From Chamaelirium japonicum (taxonomy: Eukaryota > Streptophyta > Magnoliopsida > Liliales > Melanthiaceae), in assembly GCA_947650365.1 (NCBI GenBank), contig OX393549.1, positions 80,092,533-80,156,532 on the forward strand: a stretch of 64,000 bases of DNA, read 5' to 3'. Position numbers and translations under genes: made by a program. The notes beneath the pieces were generated by a model. The model ran no database searches and had not been told where the DNA came from. It worked only from the letters and a program-made list of their open reading frames with translations. This document shows, one piece after another, positions 32,703 through 44,505 of this stretch; the stretch's first letter is position 1; each line of letters opens with the position of its first letter.

Positions 32703-35086
32703 TTATAATTGTCCCCGATGAGTCTTCATATTTTGAAAGCGATGTATTATAACCTCATTATCAATATCATTCAGTATGTCCCTCTCAATATATGCAATCA
32801 AACTATCATTTATCCATTGATCTCCCATTCTGTTGCGTAATAGATCCTTCACAAACTTCATAACTGAAAATACCTTTTCTACAGTTGCAGTCGCTACTAA
32901 TAGAATCAAACCCAATTTTATAAGTATATAAACCAATGGATATACCATATTTCTTCCTGTCTCAACTATTTTCTGAGAAAGACCACCAATCCCTGCCAAT
33001 TCTGAAAACTCACTTCTAGAGCGCATATCAACTATATAATTCTCGAGCTGATCTTCAAGCACATTGAGGTCTATTGCAGAAAAATCTTTAGGATAGAATT
33101 GGGCAAGGCGGATCAATTTTTGCTTATCAAAAGTAAAGAATGAATTATTTGGACTTAGACATACTACGCAGAGAAGCAACTCAGTGTTTGCCTCAGTGAA
33201 ACAACTATTTAGCTCTTGAAGTTGCATAACAATGACAATATAAAATACTTCGACACGATAGTGATGTGAATTTAAAAGCTCCTTTATTCCACGTCGTGCT
33301 CGCCCATGAGTTAAAAACATAGCATCCATGTTAAGAGGAACAACATTATGTTTGCCACAAAAAGAAAAAATTTGATCAAGTAAAGAATCCCAACCATTGT
33401 CCCTCATCATTTACAGTTGTTTCTTATATATTTCAACCAAGTTTATGGCATTCACAATATCTTGCTCTTTCCTTTGTAATACTTGTGATAACTCATTTGT
33501 GATTCCTAAAATAGTTCTCATCAAATGTAGATTGAATATAAAATCAAATGATTGCACTGATTTTAATAGCCCACATGCTTCACCTCTTTGTTCTTGGCTC
33601 AAACCATCCTTATCGATCATCTTAAGTACATTAATTACAGCTGAGAACATAGTAATCAAGCTTACCAAAATACCATAGTGTTAGCCCCAACGTGTATCGC
33701 TAGAACGTTTAAAACCAGTTTCTTGATTTAGGCCTCAGCTACTTGAAAGCTCACCACTCCTTAGTGCTTCAATAACTCTAGTAGCCTGTCTCTTCCGAAA
33801 AGTATCTTTACGTTTACACGATGCTCCAACCACATTTATTATATTTGCAACCAAGTTAAAAAACCAATAGATTGGAGCATGATTCTTTGTCACTGCTACA
33901 AGAGCCAACTGAAGTTGATGAACAAAACAATGAATATAAAATGCATATTCATTCTCTTTCATAATAAGTGATTTAAGCCCATTAAACTCTCTTTGTATAT
34001 TGCTTGTCCCATCATAACCTTGTCCATGCAAAATAGACATACTCAATCCATGTCTAGAAAATAATTCTTCAATTGCCGCCTTGAGTGAAAGAGCAGTGGT
34101 GCTAGAAACATATTCAATACCTAAGAAACGTTCAATTACATGCCCTTTCCCATTCACATAGTGCAATGTAACCGCCATTTGCTCTTTTGTTGATATATCA
34201 CGAGCTTCATCAACAAGAATAGAAAATAATGCATCCCCAATATCTATTTTAATGGCATTGATAGTTGCAAGTGCAATAGTATTTACAATGTCCTTTTGAA
34301 TGTCAGGTGGCGTCAATTTGAGATTTTCAGGAGCATTTTCAAATGTAACCGCTTTTACCTCTTCATTATGATTAGTAAGAAAATACAAAAGCTCAAGAAA
34401 ATTTTCTTGGTTGCTTGATTCCTCAGATTCATCATGACCGCGAAATGAAAGCCCTTGTCGTAGGAGAAAACAAATACAATCGATGGATGCATTCAATCGG
34501 ATTCAATATTCGCTTCGAGTTTGATCTGAATGCTTGGAGAAAATTGTCTGGATATGCTGCTTTTGGTTCAATAGATTTTGACATTTATTCCAAGCTTGGT
34601 TGTGAGAACTATTAGGGCCTCCTATATGAATTTGAATCCTCTCTTTTTTTCTTCCAATTTGTAAGCCCCTCATTGACAAAAGAGTCATCGCCCGCTTGGT
34701 TTCCAATATCTTCTTTAAAAAGATAACAACATAAGCAAAATGAAGCATCTTTGGTCACACTATACTCTAACCAACCACTGTATTCACTAAACTAAGCACA
34801 GTTGAACCATCATAATGTTTTACCAAATTTTTTTGTGTGGAAAAATATGGTTTTTAGGTTGACAAGGTCCCTTTTGCAGATATGCCCTGCGAATTTCATC
34901 TCGTAGATTAGGATGGTAATCCATAATTCGAGGTCGTAGGCCTGGATCTGTGGAAAGTTTTGCTAAGTTGTCGAGGCAACTATTTTTTGAAGAAGAATCA
35001 TCTCTTTCTGTAGGAGGTAACAATTCTAAACATGCATTTCTTTTGAAATATTTCTCCATAACTATTAAGAAGAGAAAAAAATCCAT
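32703..35086 (-). pseudogene. hAT transposase, copy 2, inactivated
   Basis: The same domains as copy 1, better preserved in the catalytic part: 33735-34496 is open for 253 codons through DUF4371-like sequence, VDEARDIS, GQGYDGTSN and HCFVHQLQLALVAV. 32703-33410 is open through the hAT dimerisation segment (TATVEKVFSVMK; the usual ER is EK here). Damage: a 1-bp insertion in the T tract near 34830 shifts frame in the zinc-finger region, nonsense codons near 33735 and 33685 separate the catalytic block from the next, and CAA to TAA at 33411-33413 separates the last two frames. Non-functional. Confidence 0.9.
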
Positions 35087-35682
35087 AGTTTAATTTATTT
35101 TAGAAAAAATATTTTTCTTCTAAATAAAAAAGAGGGAAGAAAACAACTAACAATGATTATAATATAATTCACATACACATTATATCAAACATTTAATATG
35201 TATTATATATAAAAATGTAGAAGCCCAAAATCTATTAATCTAAATAATTAGAGTTATGATATTCAGCCCGAAGGTTTTTCCAATTCCGCTCAGCTCGATT
35301 GACGTGAAAGTGTACAACAGTCTTGTGGTGTAAAAGACTTAAAATGTTGCTAGTGCGTTTCAGTCACTAGTTGCACACTTGCACGCTGCCATGTTAATCG
35401 GGTCGGCGAAATTGAAAAAACCTTCAAGATACTCCATGGGCCCCAAACCCCCAATCCATCCTCACCTACCCGGCTACCCCCCGTCCCCACGGCCTCCCCT
35501 CGGGCCACTCCCCAAGGCGGCAAGGCCCAAATAGACCAAAGTAACCAGTGACCATAAACCACACAATGACACGAAATATCAAAAAAAAAAAGAAGATAAA
35601 CATGAGACTGAGTCAACTCTGAGAATTGAGACCTTTGAACCATATATATATAAAAAAAACAGATCTGAATCTCAGATCATGG

Positions 35683-35686
<4 letters not shown>

Positions 35687-35760
<74 letters not shown>
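35687..35760. repeat. (GA)n microsatellite within hAT copy 2
   Basis: About 72 bp, positional equivalent of the tract in copy 1. Confidence 0.96.
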
Positions 35761-35761
<1 letters not shown>

Positions 35762-36289
35762 CATTGCCTGTTCGGCTGTTCAGCTTGTTCGACGTCGGCA
35801 GCGACGGACCGAGTCGACCGACTGTAGCCCATACTCCGCAGCCGCAGGTGGTGATCGGCTAGCCGGCGAGCCACGAGCGTGTGGCGTGGTCTCGATCCCG
35901 CAATCCGCTTGAGCCCGTGCGTCCCTGTGAGGCGTCGGTGACGACGGTGAGGTAAGAGGTTGCCCGCCGCCGGGCCGTCGGCGCTGCGAACCTGCGAGTC
36001 GCACCTCAAGAGAAGATTTTTTTTTTGGCAATCGATCTTAGCCATCGATCTTGCTTTTAGGTTTTAAGTGGAGATATTTCTTGGTTGGGTGACACGTGTT
36101 TCTGAGAGGGGAACCGATTCCTTTTTTTTTTTCAAACTCTGAGTGGGGGCAGATGCCCCCACTGCGCCTAAGCTGACTCCGCCTATGTGCATGGAGAGTG
36201 GTGTGAGTCCTCGCAAGCGCGACGTTTGTCCTGCTGTGCGTTGGGCGCGTAGCGAACCAGGTTGAGGGCGTGAATGTGACCGTCGCTGT

Positions 36290-36960
36290 CGTATGACTTC
36301 TTTGATGCTGGTTTTCGGAGAGAAATATCTTGAAAGCTTTCAACAGCTGTAACTTTTCATACACGTGTCGGATGAATGCGTATAAGGTGCCGTTACGTCG
36401 ACGCCGAAAAATCGATCAAAGTGGACATGAAACATTGTACACCTTGACATTTTTCTGATGCCTGTGCTCGGAGAAAAAGTCTTTGAATACTTCCGACTAC
36501 CATAACTTTTCATACCCGTGTCGAATCAATGCGTATAAGGCACCGTTGCGTCGACGCTGAAAAACCGGTCAAAGTGGACATAAAACATAGAGTGCCTTGA
36601 TGAATAACTTTTTCGATGCTCATCTTCGGAGTTAAGGCCCTTGAAAACTTCAATCAGCCATAACTTTTCATACACGCGTCGGATGAATGCGTATAAGGTG
36701 CCATTGTGTCGGCACCGAAAAATCGATCAAAGTGGACGTGAAATATCACACACCTTGACGAATAACTTTTCTGATGCTCATCTTCGAAGATAAGGCCCTC
36801 AAAAACTTCAATCAGCCATAGCTTTTCATACACGCATCGGATGAATACGTATAAGGCGCCGTTGTGTTGGCACCGAAAAATCGGTCAAAGTGGACATGAA
36901 ATATTGCACACCTTGACGGATAACATATCCGATATTCATCTTCGAAAGGAGGTGACTTAA
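36290..36960. repeat. Tandem array, about 158-bp unit
   Basis: The anchor TGCGTATAAGG recurs at about 36381, 36534, 36692 and 36850 (spacings 153, 158, 158). Each unit also carries ATAACTTTTCATAC and GGTCAAAGTGGACAT. About four copies. Confidence 0.88.
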
Positions 36961-37734
36961 AGAATGGGCATGCCAGGTTTTCAGCTTGCGTTACTAAGAC
37001 GCATCGACTCCTGATAATTCACCCGTTACTGTTTGGCATCCAACTGCACCTAGTTACTGTATTCACTAGAGACTGCAGTCAAGCCCCAGTGGTGACATGG
37101 CGGTTTTTGTGGGTCCATCCCTAGATAAGGGGGATTTTTGCATGTGAAGTTTTTATAGCCAACTCAATAGGTTTGGGTGAGATGCTACTCATCCAACCTA
37201 ATGGGAGAAAGTTCTTCGTCATTGAGTGATCATCGCGTGTTGATGCCACTTGAATCGGGTCGACTGATAAGTAGTGGTGTCTCGATCTCTGTCTAGTCAA
37301 AGGGGTTCCATGTATTGAAATTGTATAGCCATGCCCCTTGCTTGTAAGCACGATTCTCTAATTGGGCTTGAGTGTGATTCGATAGTTTTGCATAGTTGCA
37401 TTCAATTGGTGAATATCAAAGTCTGACGGTATTCATCAGGCATTGAGTGCGTGGGTGGACACGTCCGACCCCCAGCCCTTGATCAATCGATCAGTCGCTA
37501 CTGGCCGATAACGGTCCAGGGGATTGACTATTCTTGTGGAATCTCTCACAAAATGTTGAAATTTGGTCGGTCGATTGATTGCTAACCAACTGGCCATTTT
37601 GCTTTGAATACCACGATGTAGAGGGTACAGCGTGCTGACAGAGCTGGACCGACCACCCCCTGACTAGTTTGGAATCGTCAGCCTTCGAGGCAGGGGTGAT
37701 GATCAGTGATAATCTTGATGTTTGAACTTGAGTG
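36961..37734. other. Spacer between tandem arrays
   Basis: No gene or repeat recognised; mixed composition. Confidence 0.4.
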
Positions 37735-38455
37735 ACAAGACTAATCTTGGACTTTTGCTTGAGTGCTGATACGTCAACGGTGGCATCTCTGATTTTATCT
37801 TCAAGTGACATGGAAGGATCCTTGGACTTGCTGCATGCCGAGGTGGTGATGGCTACCTCGGACTTTTTCTTCGAGTGCCAAGGCTATTTCCTTGGACTTG
37901 GTGTATGCCGAGGCAACGACGCTTATCTCAGACTTTATCTTCGAGTGCTAAAGGCAAGGCCTTGGGTTTGTAGAGTGCCGAGGCATTGTTCACCTCGAAC
38001 TTTGTCTTCAAGTGCCAAGGGCAAGGACTTGGGCTTGTAGAGTGCCGAGGCGGTGGTCGCCTTGGACTTTGTCTTCAAGTGCCTTGGGCTTGTAGCGTGC
38101 CGAGGCATTGGTTGCCTCGGACTTTGTCTTTGAGTGCCAAGGGCAGGTCCTTGGGCTTGTAGAGTGCCAAGACGTTGGTCGCCTTGAACTTTGTCTTCGA
38201 GTGTCAAGGGCAGGGCCTTGGGCTTGTAGAGAGTGCCAAGGCGTTGGTCGCCTCAGACTTTGTCTTCAAGTGCCAAGGGCAGGGCCTTGGGCGTATAGAG
38301 TGCCAAGGCGTTGGTCGCTTCGGACTTTGTCTTCGAATGCCAAGGGCAGGGCCTTGGGCTTATAGAGTGCCAAGGCGTCGGTCGCCTCGGACTTTGTCTT
38401 CGAGTGCCACGGGCAGGGCCTTGGGCTTGTAGAGTGCTGAGGGGTTGGTCACCTC
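37735..38455. repeat. Tandem array, 67-bp unit, about 10 copies
   Basis: The anchor CTTGGGCTTGTAGAGTGCC recurs at 37961, 38028, 38083, 38150, 38217, 38286, 38353 and 38420: mostly 67-bp spacing, one unit with a 12-bp deletion and one with a 2-bp insertion. More divergent copies extend left to about 37735. Confidence 0.92.
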
Positions 38456-38499
38456 GGATGAGTATATTTGATAGCTTAGATTGACCTAGATTGTCAAGA

Positions 38500-40080
38500 G
38501 TCTTTTTGTTCTGTTTTTGCTTTGAGCTTCTGTTTTGAATGGGCGGAGTCGAAGTTTTTGGTTGACCTGGGTTGTTAGGAGACTTTTCATCGGACTTTAG
38601 CCTTGAGAGGGCGTAGCCGAATTGCTTTCGAGCTTCCGGCTTGAACGGGCGGAATCGAAGGTCTTTGGTTGACCTGGGTTGCTAGGAGCCTTTTATCAGA
38701 CTTTATCCTTGAGAGGGCATAGCCGAATTGCCTTCGAGCTTCCATCTTGAACGGGTGGAATCGAAGGTCTTTGGTTGACCTGAGTTGCCAGGAGCCTTTT
38801 TATTGGACTTTAGCCTCGAGAGGGCGTAGCCGAATTGCCTTCGAGCTTTCGACTTGAATGGGCGAAATCGAAGGTCTTTGGTTGACCTGGGTTGCCAGGA
38901 GCCTTTTAATCGGACTTTAGCCTTGAGAGGGCATAACTGAATTGTCTTCGAGCTTCCGACTTGAACGGGAGAAATCGAAGGTCTTTGATTGACCTGGGTT
39001 GCCAGGAGCATTTTTATCGGACTTTAGCTTCGAAAGGACGTAGCCGAATTACCTTCGAGCTTCCGACTTGAACGAGTGGAATCGAAGGTCTTTGGTTGAC
39101 CTGGGTTGCTAGGAGCCTTTTAATCGGACTTTAGCCTCGAGAGGACGTAGCCGAATTGCCTTCGAGCTTTCGACTTGAATGGGCAGAATCGAAGGTCTTT
39201 GGTTGACCTGGGTTGCCAGGAGCCTTTTTATCGGACTTTAGCCTCGAGAGGGCGCAGCTGAATTGCCTTCGAGCTTCCGACTTGAATGGGCGGAATCGAA
39301 GGCCTTTGGTTGACCTGGGTTGCCAGAAGCCTTTTAATCGGACTTTACCCTCGAGTGGGCGCAGCCGAATTGTCTTCGAGCTTTTGACTTGAAGGGGCGA
39401 AATCGAAGGTCTTTAGTTGACCTAGGTTGTCAGGAGCCTTTTTATCGGACTTTAGTCTTGAAAGGGCATAGCTGAATTGCCTTCGAGCTTCTGACTTGAA
39501 CGAGTGGAATCGAAGGTCTTTGGTTGACCTGGGTTGCCAGGAGTCTTTTTATCAGACTTTAGTCTCGAGAGGGCGTAGCCGAATTGCCTTCGAGCTTCCG
39601 ACTTGAACGAGTGGAATGGAAGGTCTTTGGTTGACCTGGGTTGCTATGAGCCTTTTAATCGGACTTTAGCCTCGAGTGGGCGTAGCCGAATTGCCTTTGA
39701 GCTTCCGACTTGAATGGGCGAAATCGAAGGTCTTTGGTTGACCTGGGTTGTCAGGAGCCTTTTTATCGGACTTTAGCCTCGAGAGGGCATAGCCAAATTG
39801 CCTTCGAGCTTCCGACTTGAACGAGTGGAATTGAAGGTCTTTGGTTGACCTGGGTTGCCAGGAGCCTTTTCATCGAACTTTAGCCTCGAGAGGGCGTAGC
39901 CAAATTTCCTTCGAGCCTCCGACTTGAACGGGCAGAATCGAAGGTCTTTGGTTGACCTGGGTTGCTAGGAGCATTTTTATCAAACTTTAGCCTCGAGAGG
40001 GCGTAGCCGAATTGCCTTCGAGATTCTGACTTGAATGGACGGAATTGAAGGTTTTTGGTTGACCTGGGTTATAGGAGCTT
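38500..40080. repeat. Tandem array, exact 107-bp unit, 15 copies
   Basis: The anchor GTTGACCTGG falls at 38561, 38668, 38774, 38881, 38988, 39095, 39202, 39309, 39416, 39523, 39630, 39737, 39844, 39951 and 40058. All spacings are 107 except one of 106. Units differ by scattered substitutions only. It lies immediately downstream (minus-strand sense) of the gag remnant. Confidence 0.96.
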
Positions 40081-40348
40081 TTTTTTTCATGCCTTAATCT
40101 GGTGGAATCGAACTTCGAGATCGAGAGATTTGATTTTGAGAAAATGATGCACTTTATTGATAAAGCAAAGTTGCGGTTATAATTTTCAAAATTCGCTCGA
40201 CAAATATTATAATTCTGCATCCACGTATTACGTTGACTCTCTTCCTCCACTGCTACTGCCTTTCCTTCTCTCGACCTGGTTCCTTGTTAGCGAGGTAGCC
40301 ATCGAGTCATCATTCTTGGACCAGGTCTTCTATGTGGTCCTTCAGCTG

Positions 40349-41352
40349 TCAGCAGGTTGAAGTTGGGTGCCCGTGGCTGCGATGGAATTCACAGTAGACT
40401 TTAGTGTCCTTGGTCTGCTCTAAGCTTGGAGGAAGTGGTTGTAGCCATTTGCAGAATGACTTGTTCTGTATGTAGGCGAATATATCTTCGATCGAGGTAT
40501 TCAGTTCGGTGAACACTCTTTGCTTCCTCTGAGTTCTCCTTTTCTTTGCTGGAGGGGCTTTCGATTCTTCATTTTGTCTCTTGGCCGGTCCCTTCTGGTC
40601 GGACGCGGCGTTGGCATGCTTCTTGGGGCGTGCATCCTTTGGGGCTTCATCAACTTTCTTGCGCTGAAAATTGCGAGGCTCGTGCGGTCTTCTGGCCCGC
40701 TGATTGTCCTCCACCTCTATCTACCGCTGTACTCGCTTGAACATAGCCTCCAAGGAGCCGGGAGGATACCGAATGAAGTCGGTATAGATGTGGAGTTTCG
40801 ACCGGATAGAATTCTGGAATGCTAGCATAATGGCCTCCTCGTTATGAGAACGACCAGTGAGCTCAAAATGCTCATTATGGAACCTTATCGTGAAGCTCCT
40901 TAGGGACTTGTTGGAGCCCATCTTCAGCTGGTAGAGGGTGTCCAGCTTCTTCTCGGGTTTCAGGTTCAGCCGGTAGTGGTCCATGAAGCGTTCTGTCAAC
41001 TCTTTAAATGTAACCACCATACTGGTAGGCAACGTGTGGTACCAGTCGAGGGCAGGTCCCTCAAGACTTCCCGCGAACATACGACAGAGAACGTGATTCT
41101 CATACTCGTATGACGTCATGGCTTGCTTGAAGACCAGGATATAGAGAGCAGTGTCTCCCTTGATGCAGTTAAACTTTGGCAGGCTCGGTGTTCACCAACC
41201 CGCAGGAAATGGGGTTGTAAGCACCTCGAGATGCAGAGGTCCCGCCGAGGTGATTAGCTGCCTGCGGTCTTGACGGCGGCGTCCCACGTCGGCGGTATGC
41301 CTTAGTCGGTTAAGTAGCTCGCGGGTATCTATTACTTTCTGTGGGTTGCAAC
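40349..41352 (-). pseudogene. Ty3/gypsy gag remnant
   Basis: One reading frame runs from 41352 to 40349 with only nonsense mutations (TGA at 41192, TAG at 40721, then TGA at 40349). It contains PKFNCIKGDTALYILVF, LCRMFAGSLEGPALDWYHTL and FTIRFHNEHFELTG, matching the retrotransposon gag domain. A basic linker (KKRRTQRKQR) follows, then the knuckle-like YCEFHRSHGHPTSTC typical of Tat/Athila-type gag. Readthrough continues as QLKDHIEDL to about 40190. No protease, RT or integrase follows; tandem arrays occupy that position. The 5' end is cut by the hAT MITE at 41353, and the sequence beyond that MITE does not continue the frame. Confidence 0.88.
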
Positions 41353-41749
41353 TAGGGCACAATTTTGGACCCGACACGGCAGACCCGACACGAAGTTAGC
41401 GGGTCTGGGTTAAACGGGTTTGGGTCGTAAATGGGTCGACACGATATACCTGTTTAATAAACGGGTCGGGTCCGGGTCTACTCGCAATCCGATACTGTAA
41501 TATATAGTACCAGCGGGTCTATCAGGTCAGGTCGGGTCGAGTCGGATTGGGTCGATTCGGGTCAAATGAATAGACCTGTGTGGTTAACGGATCTTATCGG
41601 GTCTACCCATTTATAAACGGGTCGGGTACGGGTTTAGAATCTAGACACGATTAGTTAAACGGGTTGGGTCCAGGTCTAGGGGTTTTGGACACGGCCCGAA
41701 ACTAGACACAACACGAACCCCGACCCGACATGACCCATTGCCACACCTA
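41353..41749. mobile_element. hAT MITE, sibling of 26960-27470 (397 bp)
   Basis: The termini TAGGGCACAATTTTGG and CCATTGCCACACCTA are degenerate forms of the sibling's ends. The 8-bp duplication is GTTGCAAC (41345-41352) against GCTGCAAC (41750-41757). The interior is again GGGTCGGGT- and GACCCGACA-rich. Older than its sibling, judging by terminal decay. Confidence 0.88.
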
Positions 41750-42039
41750 GCTGCAACCAAGATTCAGCACTAGAAAGAGGAGGAGGGCGACATAGAGGCC
41801 TAGAGGTGTTATCGGGAAAAGGGGCATTCCGGCAATGGGTTGGGGACGACTGCAGAGGTGTGGTTATGGGACATGGACGACAATGTGAGAGGGGGGGCAT
41901 TTCGGGGTTACCGCGGGTGCCAATACTGGCCTACCAAAATGGGTTAGGTGCCGAATGTGGGTGCCATCAACAATTTCGCGGGTGCAAATAGAGCGTCACC
42001 TCCTCTCGCGCCCTCACACACACACACGCACGAACGCGC

Positions 42040-42276
42040 ACGCACGTGCACACGCACAGCCTCCCTTCCACCCTTCTGCTCCGCTAAACAGGCTAAAACC
42101 CTTTCTCTGAGGCCGCTGTCGGCCTCCGCTCCACTTCCCCAGTTCCCCAGACTCGGAACCGGCCGACGAAATCTCTCTCTCTCTCTCTCATCACGATAGC
42201 TGCCGTCGGTGGTAGTTGGGGACCGGTCACCGGCGACCTAGCCCCCTACTCCTTCAACAGCCGGCAGAGAAGACCG
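42040..42276 (+). promoter_or_regulatory. Candidate non-coding first exon and promoter-proximal region of the SWIM gene
   Basis: A GC-rich block with TAAAACCCTTTCTCT (telo-box-like) and pyrimidine-rich CT tracts, typical of plant 5' UTRs, ends at a good donor (ACCG|GTGAGC, GT at 42277-42278). No matching gene lies nearer. The next strong acceptor in front of the SWIM CDS is TCTTTTTCAG at 52721-52730. The pairing is inference; an alternative first exon near 52220-52500 cannot be excluded. Confidence 0.35.
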
Positions 42277-42281
42277 GTGAG

Positions 42282-42322
<41 letters not shown>

Positions 42323-43031
42323 CTGCTTGTTCCTTTTAAATATTCTGATTTTGATTTAGTTTGCTGCTCTTCTTCCAGTTTATTATGCATATACTTTGGG
42401 GAGAATCTCAGCCAACATAGTGCAAGCGGTGGGTTCAGAAATGCACACCCACACCCTCTTCTCCCCTCTTTCTTCACCAATCTCCATCCAATTGTTGCTC
42501 TCATAACTTGGAAATTATTAATTGCTATTTCTGATTCAAATTAACCAATATATACTCAAAAAATATTTTGTTATCCTTGGAATGAAAGAATAAAAGGGTT
42601 TATTCCACTTGTACAATGAGACCTATCAATATATGTTTTCAAGAATTCCTTCCTTTGCCTTTGAAATGCCGCAAATTGATCAAACATTTGACTTATCATT
42701 CCATAAATCATGATTTATCTGTAACAGAATCTCCGTAAATCGGGTCCTATGTGTTGTGCAAGATTTTTGGATTTAGGCCCATTTTTTAGTTGATTGATTG
42801 GATCTAGAAAACCATTTATGTAGAATATGTCTTGTAGCTTCTCTGTGTGGGTGATGGATTTTGCAGCCTTTCTCTTCCTTGCGTCCTTTAAAACCTCCAA
42901 TTCGGGTAGGTGGGTAGGATTGGTAGGTAGTCTAAGTCAAAAATGTTATTATATTCTGAAAATCATGTGCTAGGAAAGCAGCTAGGGGGGGGGGGGGGGT
43001 GCGTAGATACTAAACGGTAGGTGAACACTTA
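42277..43031. other. Putative leader-intron start, (CT)n and unique DNA
   Basis: (CT)n at 42283-42319, then AT-rich unique sequence with no gene recognised. Confidence 0.4.
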
Positions 43032-43274
43032 GCTCTTGTTTGATAACACTGAATTGGGATCCGCGAACCTTCTTTTCAACGTTTTATCACATTTCATATG
43101 TTTGATAACGCTGAAACGATTTCGCCCGAGCCCCGCTTTTCAGCAAAATCATAGAAAAACCCATCTTAGTCCGAGGCTCGGATGCACTTTTTCGCAAAAT
43201 CTGCTGTAACGGTGCCCATTTCAGTGAAACAACCATCCGTGCGGATTTCCTGACCAGCCTTATCAAACAAGGGC
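43032..43274. mobile_element. Tourist-like (PIF/Harbinger) MITE, 243 bp
   Basis: The ends GCTCTTGTTTGATAA and TTATCAAACAAGGGC are inverted. They are flanked by the 3-bp duplication TTA (43029-43031 and 43275-43277). Both the TTA target and the GxxCTTGTTTG end fit Tourist elements. Non-coding. Confidence 0.78.
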
Positions 43275-44505
43275 TTAGGTTAATGCTTATGCCGATAGCT
43301 ACAAAAGATCGTTGAGCATGTAAGTGAAGTAAGGTTAGGACTTAGGTAGCTGCATAGTGAATAACTATAAAAAATGGAAATGTAACGATTTTACTAAATT
43401 AAAATAACCTTTTACTTTCTTACAAGTTAGTGTATTGAGTTTATAAAGAGGTGAATGAAATGTAATATTAGTTTCATAATAAACTGATTAATGTCTAGAT
43501 TTATTGGGTGTTGGATTCCACCATGCCTTCCTCTTTTTTTTTCCCCCTATATACATCTATTCTTTCCTTCTCTTTAACAGATTTCCTTGCAATTTCTGCA
43601 CATTTATGTCTGCTAATTTTTTTGTTTTTGTGCTGAATTCCATGACTCGATCCTCTTACTATTCAACTATTGATTTAGATATAAAGTTTATATGTAGTTC
43701 TTGCATGCGAAAGTTTTTGTGGGTCTGAATCTTTTTATTTCTGTTTTAAATCGTTGTAACGTTGCTGACAACAACATATGAATCTCTTATAATTTTCATC
43801 TCAAAACCTCAAAAATTCTAATCATGTCGTCCTTACACCAAGGCTTATGTCATTAAGTTACCTAAAATTTAGTTGAGTGTAAGGACGAAATTAAGCTTCA
43901 AAGGTGGGGTCTCCTAGTTGTAAATGACCTGGATAAACAATATTATAATTTACAACCTAACCCATAAAGCAAAGAATAATGTAAAGAAGTCTCTCCATGG
44001 AGGCTTTACAGTTACAAAGAGGACCCTCATTAAGACCACTCATTGGTGTGCTAGAAATTGTAATTATCATCATCATACCCATGACCTATATCGAATAATG
44101 TAATTGAACACATGAGCTGCTGAGCAAGATTTTCTTTAAATGAAACCTTGGGTCAAGATCAAACATTGGAAAAGATCTCTAAATAAAACTGGTTTCAAAT
44201 AAAATAAAATATTAAACTTTCACTAATCTCTTCGGAGGCTTCATAGTATTACGTGGACACCCCCTGACATTTGATAAAATACAATGTAGCCCCCAACATT
44301 CCATTTTATTGATAGAGACCTCCCCTTCTCTAGTCAGCCATCATGTAGACACAGAATCTGATGATGCTATCTACAAATTCTTTCAAAATGCTTGTTTTAC
44401 CCTTGCATGAAGTAGAAGTCTAAAATAACATCAATGTAGCTATTAGAAATGTTTAGGAGAGAGTGATTAGAAGAAAATAATTTGAATCGTTTGAAGTGAT
44501 TTTGA
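43275..44505. other. Non-coding DNA, nothing recognised
   Basis: AT-rich sequence with short random open frames. The phrases about 44255-44330 resemble the MITE at 44506 without clear termini. Confidence 0.4.

Larger units (their letters stand above)
32467..36187 (-). mobile_element. hAT transposon copy 2
   Basis: The termini CAATGGCGGAGCCAGG and, inward from the right, CATAGGCGGAGTCAGC are inverted. The 8-bp duplication is TGCACGGA (32459-32466) against TGCATGGA (36188-36195), distinct from that of copy 1, so the two copies arose by separate insertions rather than by segmental duplication. It is 3.7 kb, lacks the MITE of copy 1, and has a (GA)n tract at 35687-35760. Confidence 0.93.

Noticed and set aside
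37735-40080. CRISPR-like regular repeats
   Set aside because: Units are contiguous tandem copies without unique spacers, in plant nuclear DNA.
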